DNA from: Hypholoma sublateritium FD-334 SS-4
Lineage: Eukaryota > Basidiomycota > Agaricomycetes > Agaricales > Strophariaceae
Assembly: GCA_000827495.1 (NCBI GenBank)
Contig: KN817539.1
Location: forward strand, 320,659 to 354,599
Direction of reading: 5' to 3'
Length of the DNA: 33,941 nucleotides
Under the pieces are notes generated by a model that was given only the letters and a program-made list of their open reading frames with translations, ran no database searches and was not told where the DNA came from. This document shows, piece after piece, positions 20,638-30,203 of the stretch. Within the stretch, counting starts at the first letter, position 1; the number at the start of each line of letters is the position of its first letter. A program made the position numbers and the translations under genes.

Positions 20638-23600
20638 ATGGACCCCGAACATGGAATGAACACGAAGCGGACGGCCGTCAATATGACTGGCTGGTCACTG
20701 ACGTTTCTCTCCTTCCAGACGTTGGGTGAGCTTACTCTATCAAACTTCTATAAGCAAATATTTACACCAACCCTCGAGGCATTATTTATTCGGATATTGG
20801 GACATCACCTCTCTATGTTCTCAACGGAATTTGGCCAAGTTCTGGTCCTGTCCCTTCCAAAGAGGATATCATTGGAGGAATCAGCGCGATCATCTGGTCA
20901 ATCACATTGCTTCCTTTGATAAAATATGTATGTGATACCTTCTCTGGTTTTGACCAATGCTAATAGCACTTCAGGCATTTATCGTTTTGTCGTTTGGAAC
21001 TGGCGAAGGTCAGTAGATCATATCCATGATATTCAAAATCTTTGTCAGGACTCTGATAGTGACTGATGGTCAACGTTATAGGAGAAGGTGGTTCATTTGC
21101 TCTGTACCAAGGCCTTTACCCACGAAAAGAACTGGACGTCGATGCTGACCGCACTCTCACCGGCGACACTTTTCTTCAAGAGCCTGTTTCAGCAAAACAA
21201 ACATTCAAAGAGAAAGCTCGCTGGCCCCTTCTGTTTTGGGTGTGTGACGTACAATCCAATGTTTCTTTCGTTTGAAGTTGACCTTCTGGAATTATAGTGC
21301 TTATTTGGTACCGCGTAAGCTAGAAATTGTCTTCTCGTCAAAACGACACCTCAGGTGCTCATAATATTCCAGTTTGACAATGGCGGACGGTGTGTTTACC
21401 CCTGCAGTTTCGGTAACAAGCGCCGTCGGTGGAATTGCTATCGCAAAACCTAGTGTCATCAAAGATATTACTGGCATTTCCATCGTAATATTCCATTTAT
21501 TCTTGATTCTATCCATTCTGAATTAATTTTAGATATTTCTCTTATTCTTGTTTTTTGTACAACAATTTGGAACTCAAAGACTTTCATTCATATTCTCTCC
21601 AAGTGGGTTATTTTTTATCTACTCTCAGTATTAATGCTCACATTTTGACGAAGTCTCTTTCATCTGGTTCCTCCTCTTGATGGGAACAGGCATATACAAT
21701 ATCACATACTATCCGGGAATTTTTCGCGCGTTCGACCCGTCGCGCGCCGTGCTTCGTGAGTAAAACGAAGCCATTTTTTACATCCTGAAATTCTGAAAGA
21801 CCCTGAACTACTTATAGTATTCGTCAGAACAAAAGACTACAGTTTGTTATCAGGTGTTTTGCTTGCATTGACTGGATGCGAGGCTCTCTTTGCCAAGTCC
21901 GTTTTTGCCTCCAGTCTTTCGTAGATCTTACATTGACCTATCTATTGTTCTAGCCTTGGACAGTTTAACTCTAAATCCATTCGGGTGAGTGAAGAGCTCG
22001 TCATGAGTTGCGATCCATAATTTGACATAAACGTCTAGATTTCGTTCTGCTTTTTCGTCTATCCTGCCATTATTTTGGCATACTTAGGCCAGGGTGCTCG
22101 TCTCATTCACGATGGCGCTGATGTCCTTCCGAATGTGTTCTACAAGTCAATCCCTGGTCCTGTCAATGGTCCGCTCTACTGGTACGCTTTCCGTCGTCCA
22201 CTCTGCACTGTATGTATACTAAATGCTTAACTAGGATTATATTCGTCTTTGCCATCCTTGCAACGGTGATTATTGACCCTCAGTATATGATCCATATGAG
22301 TACTGACTTCTCTGCAGCTGGTTGCATCCCAAGCACTGATAACTGCGACCTTCAGTCTCATCCAGCAGGTCATCAACACCAAGGCATTCCCACCGCTACG
22401 TATGCACTACACCTCCGAGACTATCCAGGGCCAGGTCTACATCCCCGTCGTCAACTGGGTATTAATGGTTGTCACGATTATAATTGTCGCTGTTTTCGCA
22501 GACTTGGCAAATCTGACTAACGCATACGGCTTCGCGGTCGCCACCGTCATGTTCTCAACCAGTTGGCTTATCGCCGTCCACATATACTACGTCAAGGCTC
22601 TACCAGTGATAGTCGCCCTTGCTTATTTCATTCCATTTGGTTTCTTTGATGGTAAATATTTTTACGCTCCTTGGGCATTTTTTTACTCTGATACTTAACA
22701 CTCTGATCCATAGGTCTCTTCTGGGCTGCATCACTCAAAAAAATCCCACACGGTGCTTGGGTCCCCCTCATGATTGGGTGTATATTGCTCAGTGTCATGT
22801 TACTATGGGTGTGGTCCAAGGTGAGACCATTCGCCGTTGCATTGGTTTTGTAAACTGACGGCGTTTGCATGGAACCAGGGACTTGAGGACGAATTTGATG
22901 GGAAGAACCGAATGAACCTCAGGCACTTCATTCGTCAAAAACAAACGGAAATTACACTTGACGATGGCTCGAGCATTGATTCAGCCGAAGTGACGTACTA
23001 CATCACCAAGAAGTCCTCAGGACTCACAGTGGAGAACGAAAAGGTTAGCCGCGAGCTCATGGAAATTACGCGCATTCCGTCGTGTGCCATCTTCCACAAG
23101 ATTGCTTCTGGCCAAGGTGTTCCTCATACGTTCACTGGTGAGCGTGAATTGATTGTTTTACCTCTGTTTCATGCCTCAATGATTCTTATCCAGGCTTTAT
23201 TCGCCAATGGCCTTCTATTCCTCGGGTGGTCGTACGTCAGCGCATGCTTTTGACAGGACCTTTGTGTTAACAAATTCTTGTAGATATTCCTCTCGGTATG
23301 CATCGCCCCCAAAGCGCGTGTTCCAGTGGAAGAGAGATACGCCGTGACCAAGGTCCGCACCGTAGAAGGTAACGTAATTTCACCCGTCCCGCACGTTCTT
23401 GCTCGTCCTTGAACTTTCTGACCCTGAAATCTCAAGGCTTCTACGGTGTTACGTACTACATCGGGTTCCGCGACGATTTCGATGTTCAGGTACGCGATGA
23501 CTATCTCACGAGCGCTTAAACGATATGCCAAGACAATTTCAACCCTGTAGATTGGTGATCTCATTGACAAGATCTGCACCATCGAACAGCACTTGAACCC

Positions 23601-24013
23601 AGCAGGCTCTGCAGCTATTATTCGCGAGATCAGAGCTGTCTCTGCTTCTGCAACCCATATGTTCGTTATCATTTATCACTCCAGCTGTAAGACGAGACGC
23701 CTGATTGACAATCTACACTGGCAGCGCGCCGCATTACCACGTTGTGTCCAAAAAGATATCTGGAGGGTTCTTTTCCCCCGTCATTAATTACCTGCGCGCC
23801 ACACTTATTGAGTCAGTGTATCGTCGTCTAGGTCAGTCATTTCTCTTTTGCTGCTTGCACCTTACTTACAATCGCATCAGCAACAATATTCCCTGAAACT
23901 GCCAATTGGCTGACTTCAGCTGATGAGTGCGTGCGCTATACTGCTATAATATTTCTCTTCTAATACGCCCGACTGTTAGAATCATCCGTGTTGGAGTAAA
24001 TGCGGTCATATAG
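20638..24013 (+). CDS. HAK: HAK/KUP-family potassium transporter, copy C
   Basis: Third tandem paralogue, same 22-exon plan: 20638-20725, 20779-20927, 20975-21008, 21082-21239, 21298-21314, 21373-21484, 21533-21602, 21654-21755, 21818-21896, 21954-21984, 22039-22181, 22235-22265, 22318-22651, 22714-22820, 22879-23137, 23194-23231, 23284-23368, 23437-23489, 23551-23660, 23725-23831, 23881-23926, 23980-24013. Total 2187 nt, 728 residues. N-terminus MDPEHGMNTKRTAVNMTGW is close to copy B, so B and C are probably sisters. Family motifs GIIYSDIGTSPLY, FGTGEGEGGSFALYQ, ADGVFTPAVSV and TANWLTSADE are intact. Its introns are the most AT-rich of the three. The exon-15 acidic loop again differs. It looks functional. 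Confidence 0.93.
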
Positions 24014-24229
24014 GCCGAGCACTACGCCCTGCATGATTATTGTTTGTATATTAGATATTAGAATCATGACTAGAATACTGTATCTACTACTGCATTGTTG
24101 CGTACGCCACAATATAATTTATTGGTCCTCCATCGCCTTTTCCCCCGCAAGTTTACGGATGTAAGGGTCCCTATATAGCACCGAGTGCAGAGGTGATTGA
24201 TTGGCCATCTCCAAAAACGCCTTTTCGGC
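24014..24229. other. Short gap between HAK copy C and the foldback-like element
   Basis: Holds the 3' UTR of HAK copy C and, on the other strand from 24119, the 3' end of the interrupted minus-strand frame described separately. Confidence 0.5.
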
Positions 24230-24242
24230 TGGAATGATTACG
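24119..24242 (-). pseudogene. 3' part of an unrecognised reading frame split by the element
   Basis: On the minus strand the frame is open across 24242-24119 and ends with TAA (VIIPAEKAFLEMANQ..KAMEDQ). Its other half is at 27020-27071. Removing the element plus one direct-repeat copy joins them in frame as RYWIVIIPAEKAF. I do not recognise the family. It could be the C-terminus of a small gene or of a gene whose 5' part is already lost. Confidence 0.45.
24230..24242 (+). repeat. Left direct repeat (candidate target-site duplication)
   Basis: TGGAATGATTACG occurs here and at 27019-27031, directly outside the two terminal inverted repeats of the element. Depending on where the terminus is placed the duplication is 12 or 13 bp. 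Confidence 0.7.
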
Positions 24243-24267
24243 CAAGATATGTTTTCACCCCGTGTAG

Positions 24268-24875
24268 TCTTTGATCTAACCCCCCTTTTGTAACTACTGA
24301 GCTAACCCCATAAGTCAACTACTGACCTAACTATATTATAAGTACTGAGTAAACCTGGGGTGAAAGTACAAATTTAACCCTATGATTTAGTGTACTGACC
24401 TAACCCTGCTTTTCGAGATGATAAAAGCACTGATCTAACTAACATGTAACTACTGAGATAACCCCGAAATATATGTACTGAGCTAACCCACTTTTCAATG
24501 ATACATGTACTGAACTAACCCTCCTTTTCAAAAATACATGTACTGAGATAACCTCCTTTTCAATAGTACTGATCTAACCTTACTTCTGAAAATTACAAGT
24601 ACTGACCTAACCCAGCTTTTGAAAATATCAAGTACTGATCTAACCTGGCTTTTCAATTTTTCAAGTACTGACCTAACCTAGCTTTTCAATTTATCAGGTA
24701 CTGATCTAACCCCACCTTTCAATAATCCATGTACTGACCTAACCCTTCTTTCAATAACATATGTACCGACCTAACCCAGCTTTTCAGTAAATCAAGTACT
24801 GACCTAACCTAGCTTTGAAATTTATGTACTGACCTAACCCCCCTTTTCAATAATCCATGTACTAACATAACTCTC
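24268..24875 (+). repeat. Left-arm tandem array, about 20 units
   Basis: Degenerate units of 27-37 bp with consensus TACTGACCTAACCC followed by a spacer like CTTTTCAATAATCCATG. The conserved CTGA(C/T/G)CTAACC core is much better kept than the spacers. The same unit in inverted orientation makes up the right arm. Confidence 0.9.
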
Positions 24876-25139
24876 CTGTAATCCTTCAAAAAGCATCCGC
24901 TGATGAGCCCGCGCTCACGCCAGCCATGAAAATCGACGAAGACAAAATTCACGCGCTCCTCGCCGCATTCCCACGACACGCTGGCACAACACACCGACGC
25001 CGCATCGCCCTTCTCGCCGTTTCTCGCACTTCTCACTCCATTTTACAACATATTTACGTGCCATACACTTTTCGCCACTTTTCTACGCAGTCACCAACGC
25101 TGCGCGCTTACAAGTTCACAAGAGCGGGGTGAATTAGTT
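24876..25139. other. Element core, left part
   Basis: Unassigned GC-rich stretch between the left array and the amidase remnant. A plus frame (24926-25132) and a minus frame (25036-24809) are open but show no motif. I see no function. Confidence 0.4.
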
Positions 25140-25885
25140 TTAGCTATATTTAGGCGCCCGTACACTGCGCGGTATCGCACTGCCTCCTCTTCATTGGACG
25201 ATGTTCATTCCCACCTCCGGGGGGCTCCCTTTAATGGCAATCAAAGGTGCACTCTCCCAGTCTGAGGAGCCGCCTGAGGTGAGAGAGCAGTTGTATGGGT
25301 TAAGCGTGCGCCCGAAGACGTTGCTGTGAGTTTCACCCACTTTTTGAAGATTTAATAGGTAGTGAGTAGTAGGAGATAATAAGGTGCTCATCATGAGTGT
25401 TTGGGAGACGTAGGTACGCACGAACGGGACAGCGCCGCATTTGTGCAGGATCTCGATGATGACGCTGTCGTGGTCGGCGTATTGCCCAATGCCTGATACA
25501 TAGCTTGTTGACTGTCGTTAGAATTGGGAAGCTCGCGATTCGAGTGTGATTCACCCATGACAGTTTCGAAAGTCCTTGATTTTAACTGGTCTGTCCGACT
25601 GTTCAAAACGACGCAATATATGCAGTCGCCAATGCTGCACGCACCTTTGAGCGAGACGGGAGGCCCATGCAGCAGCCAGACGGTCTTGCCCGTCTCACGC
25701 AGAATTTCGTCAAGCTCCGTCGCTCGCGCCAACGCGCGCTCCTTGAAAATTCTTGTGAGACAGTTCGTCTGCATCTATTCATTCAGATAGATACATCCTC
25801 TACGTCGAAAGCTCTCCTTACCAGCTGATGTGCGATCACCGCGCACTTGTAGAACGCACGCGTCGTCTCGACCGCACTTCACCCC
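25140..25885 (-). pseudogene. Amidase-signature family fragment, decayed
   Basis: Minus-strand pieces match fungal amidases in order: TRAFYKCAVIAHQL (25870-25822), LTRIFKERALARATELDEIL then LHGPPVSLKG (25768-25645), DQLKSRTFETVMG (25590-25555), IGQYADHDSVIIEILHKCG then VPFVRTYVSQTLM (25492 down), ETHSNVFGRTLNPYN and LTSGGSSDWESA with GSPPEVGMNI (to about 25195), and a frameshifted GGSAIP segment. Amidases hydrolyse amides with a Ser-cisSer-Lys triad. The Lys (SLKG) and cis-Ser (GGSS) are still visible, but the usual GGSSGGE reads GGSSDWE, the nucleophile motif is broken by a stop and frame change, and one intron donor is lost after TLM. Only the N-terminal third to half of a normal amidase is present. 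Introns are still in the fragment, so it was copied at the DNA level. Confidence 0.75.
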
Positions 25886-25904
25886 AGAGCTTTGATATTA
25901 TGCT

Positions 25905-26346
25905 CCGTGTGAACGCAAACGGGGAGCCGCTGAATTACGTTTTGAGAGAACGCGCATGCAAAATATCCTGTGCTGCATCCTTTGGGAGCATGGCTTGCGG
26001 CGGAGCGGATATACGTTCCGTGAATACGCACTTGAGGTACCCAACGCACTACGTTCTCGAAGAACGCATTGCTGAGCCGCGGCATTGCGTTCTGAGGGAA
26101 CGCGCACGGTGGAGACACCTCACCGCGTTCTCGGAGAATGCGCTTAGCAAAGCGGCAATTTGCCAATTTCATGTTCTCTGTGAACGCGAAAAGGAGCAGC
26201 TGATTTGAGTTTCGAGGGAACACGTTGCAGAAGGTTGCGCGCTGCATTCCCTAGGAACATACTCAAACTTTGCCGCGGCCCCGGGCCAGACATGTGTTCT
26301 GTTGGAATGCACTCGAGGTACCCAGTGCACAGCGTTCTCAAAGAAA
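25905..26346. repeat. Palindrome array in a ~275-bp direct duplication
   Basis: About ten short palindromes of the type GCGTTCTC..GAGAACGC occur here, for example at 25937-25954, 26013-26029, 26051-26067, 26088-26105, 26125-26143, 26171-26188, 26208-26224, 26244-26260, 26293-26312 and a partial at 26332-26346. The segment is itself duplicated: gaacgcaaacggggagccgc (25911 on) matches 26182 on, and GCACTTGAGGTACCCA (26028 on) matches 26309 on, an offset of 271-281 bp. The second copy is cut off by the right array. Confidence 0.75.
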
Positions 26347-26367
26347 TTAAAAGAATGCGTTTCGCAA

Positions 26368-26995
26368 AAGCTGGGTTATGTCAGTACTTACAAATTGAAA
26401 AGTTGGGTTGAGTCAGTACATGGAATATTGAAAAAGGGGGTTAGGCCAGTACTTGAAATTTTGAAAAGGGGGGTTAGGTCAGTACTTGACAATTTGAAAA
26501 ACCCGGTTTGGTCAGTACTTGGTAGACTGGAAAGGAGGGTTAGATCAGTACTTGAAATTTTGAAAAGGAGGGTTAGGTCAGTAGTTGACAGTCTCAAAAG
26601 CTTGGTTGGATCAGTACTTGAAAGGCTGGGTTTAATCAGTACTTGACTGGACTAAAAGCCAGGTTAGATCAGTACTTGACTGGAGTAAAAGCTAGGTTAG
26701 ATCAGCACTTTGCAAAAGCAGGGTTGAGTCAGTACATTTGGCTTCTCAAAACCTGGGTTTCACCAGCACTTATACAAAAGTTAGCTCAGTACTTGGAGGA
26801 AAGTTAACTCAGTACTTTCAAAAGGGGGGTTAGATTCAGAGTTGAAAGTCCAGGTTAAATTAGTACAATAACGATAGTTAGATCAGACTTGGCTGAAAGG
26901 TTAGATCAGTACTTAAAATGTTTGAAAGGGGGGTTAAGCCAGTACTTTTGGAGCCTGCATGGTCAGTACTTATAAAACCCAGGTTAGGTCAGAGA
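26368..26995 (-). repeat. Right-arm tandem array, about 22 units, inverted
   Basis: The plus strand reads GGGTTAGGTCAGTACTTGAAA and variants, the reverse complement of the left-arm unit, with the same 25-38 bp spacing. Units toward the outer end are more diverged. Confidence 0.9.
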
Positions 26996-27018
26996 CTTCT
27001 GGGGGTATTTACATATTT

Positions 27019-27031
27019 TGGAATGATTACG
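27019..27031 (+). repeat. Right direct repeat (candidate target-site duplication)
   Basis: TGGAATGATTACG, identical to 24230-24242. Confidence 0.7.
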
Positions 27032-27071
27032 ATCCAGTACCTCTCTCCCTTCCTTCCAAAGAGGGTAACTT
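27020..27071 (-). pseudogene. 5' part of the reading frame split by the element
   Basis: Minus-strand frame VTLFGRKGERYWIVIIP preceded by an AG acceptor at 27073-27072. It continues into the 24119-24242 fragment when the element is removed. A possible 19-nt upstream exon (about 27176-27158) can be phased but is weak. Only about 150 bp separate it from the pyruvate decarboxylase stop, so any full gene would be very small or is already truncated. Confidence 0.4.
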
Positions 27072-27337
27072 CTTTTCAGAATCACACAATATGCAAAAAA
27101 AGTGCGATGTCCTTATCTATTGATGAGTGTTATTCAGATGCAAAACAGGTCACCGCTGGAGTGCACGGTGCACTAGTTAACTCTAATCCAGGTCAGAGAA
27201 ATTGTATTGAGTGGTGAATCCGAAAGCATGTCTTGTTCGTTATACAAAATACACAGTACACATTGAAATCCCCAGATAGTCCATAGTTGTGTTGCTACAG
27301 GGCGCACGGCCCGCCTCTAAATACGTCGCGGGCGCTT
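27072..27337. other. Gap downstream of pyruvate decarboxylase
   Basis: Contains the 3' UTR of pyruvate decarboxylase (minus strand) and possible intron or leader sequence of the split frame. Nothing else seen. Confidence 0.4.
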
Positions 27338-29622
27338 CTAGTCTTTAGCACCCCCGTATGCGTTACCCTTGCCCGTCAGCTCGGCCTGCCGCACGAGCGC
27401 CTGAGGCGCGTCGAGCGCGGGCATCATCACCTCGACTAGCTGGATCTTCTTCGCGCTCGCAAACGTCTGGTTATCGAGCAGCTCGCTCAGCTCGCGCTTA
27501 TTCGTGACTGTGTAGCTCTCCGTCTCGACGTTTCCGTGGTCGTTGAGCGTGCTGAGGATATCTGTCCACTTCCAGTCCGCGATGTCGTTGTACTTGCGGT
27601 GCTTGCCGTGGATGTAGCGCTCAATCGAGTATCCGCGGTTGTTGAGCACGAAGATGATGGGTTTCAGCCCGAGGCGGATCATGGGCGAGATCTCTTGCAC
27701 GGTTAGTTGACTGGTAGGTGGTGGTCAGTATCGGCATGAACAAGAAAAGTGGGCATTACTCACAGACTTCCATCGCCGACGAACAGGATGACACGTTCCT
27801 TGCCTAGGTCGCGGGCAGCGAGCGCAGCGCCAAGACAACTGCCTGTTGATACATTAGACACATTAAATCGGACTGTAGCAAAGTTACGCACCCACAGACC
27901 ACCCGATGCTGCCCCACAGAATCTGACTGACAAGGATTGCGCCAGCGGGCAAGGGGACGTCGAGGATACCGAAGTTGGCCGTGCCCGTCTCGGTGACGAT
28001 GACGTCCTTGGGGTTGAAGAAGTAGCCCATGCGAGGCCAGAACCACAGGTGCGAGATGGTTTGGTTATCTTCCGTCGGCAGACTTTTGGCGAACGCAGGG
28101 ACGGCAATCTTCTGCGCGATAGTGTGGAAGTGCTGCAGCTTCTCTGAGAGGCGCGGGATCATTTGTTTCATGCCGATGCCGTCATAGCGCGCATATTGCA
28201 CTTGGGTGTAGTTGGAGTGCAGCTTGAAGAGATTTGAGCATCAGAAACCTATGTAGGGGGTACACGATAAATAGACGTACTTCAATAAGACGGCGTTTTG
28301 GGATGTTATACGAGAAGTTTCCGGTGTTGAAGTCGCTTCCAAGGGAACCAAAAGAGATGATAAGATTTGCATTTTCAACCTTCTCTTTGATATCAGGATG
28401 GGTGAGAGTGCCAACGTAGATCTGCAAATTCCGTGAGCAAAAATTATAAAATTGAATAAGATAGACATACACCACCATATCGAGAATAATCCTCGTCGAC
28501 AGCGGTTTTTCCCATTGGCGTCGCGTATACAGGGAAACTGGTCTCTTTCAAGAACGCAGCAAGTTCCTTGCGCACGCCATGACGGATAACACAGGCATCG
28601 ACAAGCACGACAACATCGCCTTCGGCCTCCTTGACGCGTTCGTGGATCTGGTCGATGACGAATGCTTCTGTGAGAGGATCGTTGGGTGGTGCGGTTGACG
28701 TGAGGGGAATGCTCAGGCGTTCCACCGATATTTCTTGGTGAACTATATCCGTAGGCAATGTCAAGTACACGGGGCGTGCCTGAAAGAAATATCAGCGCTA
28801 AGTTTAGTTGCAATGGAACGCAGTACTAACTTTAGTTATGCACTCTGTGATGGCGAAATCGATTTGCGCAGCTGCGTCAAGCTTGTTCAAGATGTGGGCT
28901 TGGTGGACGACGAATGGCGAAACGGCGTGTTGATAGACGTCGAATCTGCCGTCACCAAGAGTGTGATGCAAAAGGGGCTTCGACTTCAACTGGACGGTGC
29001 TGGGAACACCGGCGATATGGAGGATGGGCACCATCTCTGAATAGGCGCCGGCGATCCCATTGATAGCAGATAACTCTCCGACACCAAATCTAGTTATGAT
29101 GGCATTCAGTTTTGAAGGATCGCGATGGATGTGGGTGGTCGATGACGTACGTGGTGGTGATGACACCTAATGTGCCTTCCTTGATGCGGGCGTAGCCATC
29201 GGCGGCGTATGACGCGTTGAGTTCGTTACTTGAAGAATTAATTCTCAGCAAGGGAGTGCCGCAGATGGACGAGGAATAGCATACCAGTTACCGACCCACT
29301 CGATCTGAGGATGATCTTCGACCAAGTCCTGGAGAAGGGGTCGCGATCAGATTAGATTTGCCTGACGACATTAGCCTGCGGGCGTACCAAGAATCCCAGA
29401 TTGAAATCTCCAGGCAGGCCAAACATAGCCTGCGCAGGCGAAGCTTAGCATGAATAAGCAAGAGGAAAGTGGTCGGCGTACTGTCACCCCCAGTTGTGCC
29501 AACCGTGTGAGGAGGTAGTCTCCAACGGTGATATTTTGTTTTCCCTTTTCCGCTTTCAGGGTTTGAAGCTCGAGGCGGATGCGGTCGAGCTCGGCGGAGA
29601 GAGCTTCAGCGTCGACGGTCAT
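27338..29622 (-). CDS. PDC: Pyruvate decarboxylase (thiamine diphosphate enzyme)
   Basis: Converts pyruvate to acetaldehyde and CO2 in the cytosol, the first step of ethanol fermentation. Ten exons on the minus strand: 29622-29482, 29429-29388, 29329-29286, 29228-29151, 29089-28831, 28779-28471, 28421-28281, 28222-27892, 27842-27764, 27710-27338; total 1797 nt, 598 residues. Visible signatures: FGLPGDFNLGFL, the cofactor-activating Glu in CNELNASYAADGYAR (about residue 78), the paired catalytic His in KPLLHHTLG (143-144), LVDACVIRHGV, ATPMGKTAVDEDYSRYGG, and the thiamine diphosphate/Mg site from GDGS (about 471) to NN (about 499). All catalytic residues are intact and length is normal. Related indole- or phenylpyruvate decarboxylases share this fold; the close match to fungal PDC motifs favours pyruvate as substrate. 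A TATA box lies 60 bp upstream. Confidence 0.95.
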
Positions 29623-30203
29623 TGTGATGTTTTAGCTTGAGTGTAAAGCAGATAATGAGATGGAGAAGGACGCGCGAAGGTTATATAGCGATTGTGTTCC
29701 GCGATTTCGCGCTCGGGATCCGATTGGCAATTGGTGTCTGTGGTGCGCCTCGGTCTGCCCAGATCGATGACGTCCGGAGTGGGGTGACATATCATATCTG
29801 GGCCTGGTCCTCCTTTGTAGGCGGCGTTCTAGGCCTGGGGGCGATTGCGCGCCGCCGCCGCGGCCCGCGGCACCGCCTCGGGTCCATGTTCAAAATAGGC
29901 ACAGCTCACACGTGCTTGACTTGTGGGCACGTGCCAGACGCGTTTCGAACACACTTGAACCTCCTCAGAATTGCCGTTTGCGTACTAGGCAATCATCGCG
30001 ACCCATCTTCTGCTCATTCTCCTCGTTGGCACTTATCCGACTTCGCGAGTTCGACAGAACGCCAAAGATTTTAAGGTTGTTAACCCAACTCCTTGCGATT
30101 TCGCCACACAATACTTAATCGAATTGTGTTCAACGAACATTCAAGATCCCTCGAATTTTTGACGCGTCGTCGACCAACTCCAACCCAAGATCGTACAATC
30201 CGC
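29623..30203. promoter_or_regulatory. Divergent promoter region of PDC and the CK1-like kinase
   Basis: About 580 bp between divergent genes. The PDC side has a clear TATA box. A GC-rich block is present at 29850-29885. No gene is visible. Confidence 0.6.
29681..29688 (-). promoter_or_regulatory. TATA box of pyruvate decarboxylase
   Basis: CTATATAA on the minus strand, about 60 bp before the ATG at 29622, as expected for a strongly expressed glycolytic-type fungal gene. Confidence 0.6.

Larger units (their letters stand above)
24243..27019. mobile_element. Foldback-type non-autonomous DNA transposon
   Basis: About 2.78 kb. The ends form an imperfect terminal inverted repeat: left AAGATATGTTTTCACCCC (24244 on) against the reverse complement of the right end, AAAATATGTAAATACCCC, followed in both by AGTCT.TGA.CTAACC. 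Each arm continues as about 600 bp of tandem repeats in opposite orientation (24268-24875 and 26368-26995), so one strand could fold into a long stem. The core (24876-26367) contains a decayed amidase fragment and a palindrome array. There is no transposase frame, so movement would depend on an enzyme supplied elsewhere. The 12-13 bp direct repeats are longer than the 8-11 bp typical of Mutator-like elements, the group to which many foldback elements belong, so the superfamily is open. Confidence 0.7.

Noticed and set aside
24268..24875. CRISPR-like array (regular ~30-bp repeats)
   Set aside because: Units and spacers are both degenerate, the spacing varies, the same unit recurs inverted 1.5 kb away, and the host is a eukaryote.
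25191..25790. Functional amidase gene
   Set aside because: Only the N-terminal part is present, one splice donor is gone, the GGSSGG motif is changed and the nucleophile region is frameshifted.
26918..27217. Plus-strand frame spanning the right end of the element
   Set aside because: It runs from tandem-repeat DNA through the boundary into flanking sequence, and has no motif.
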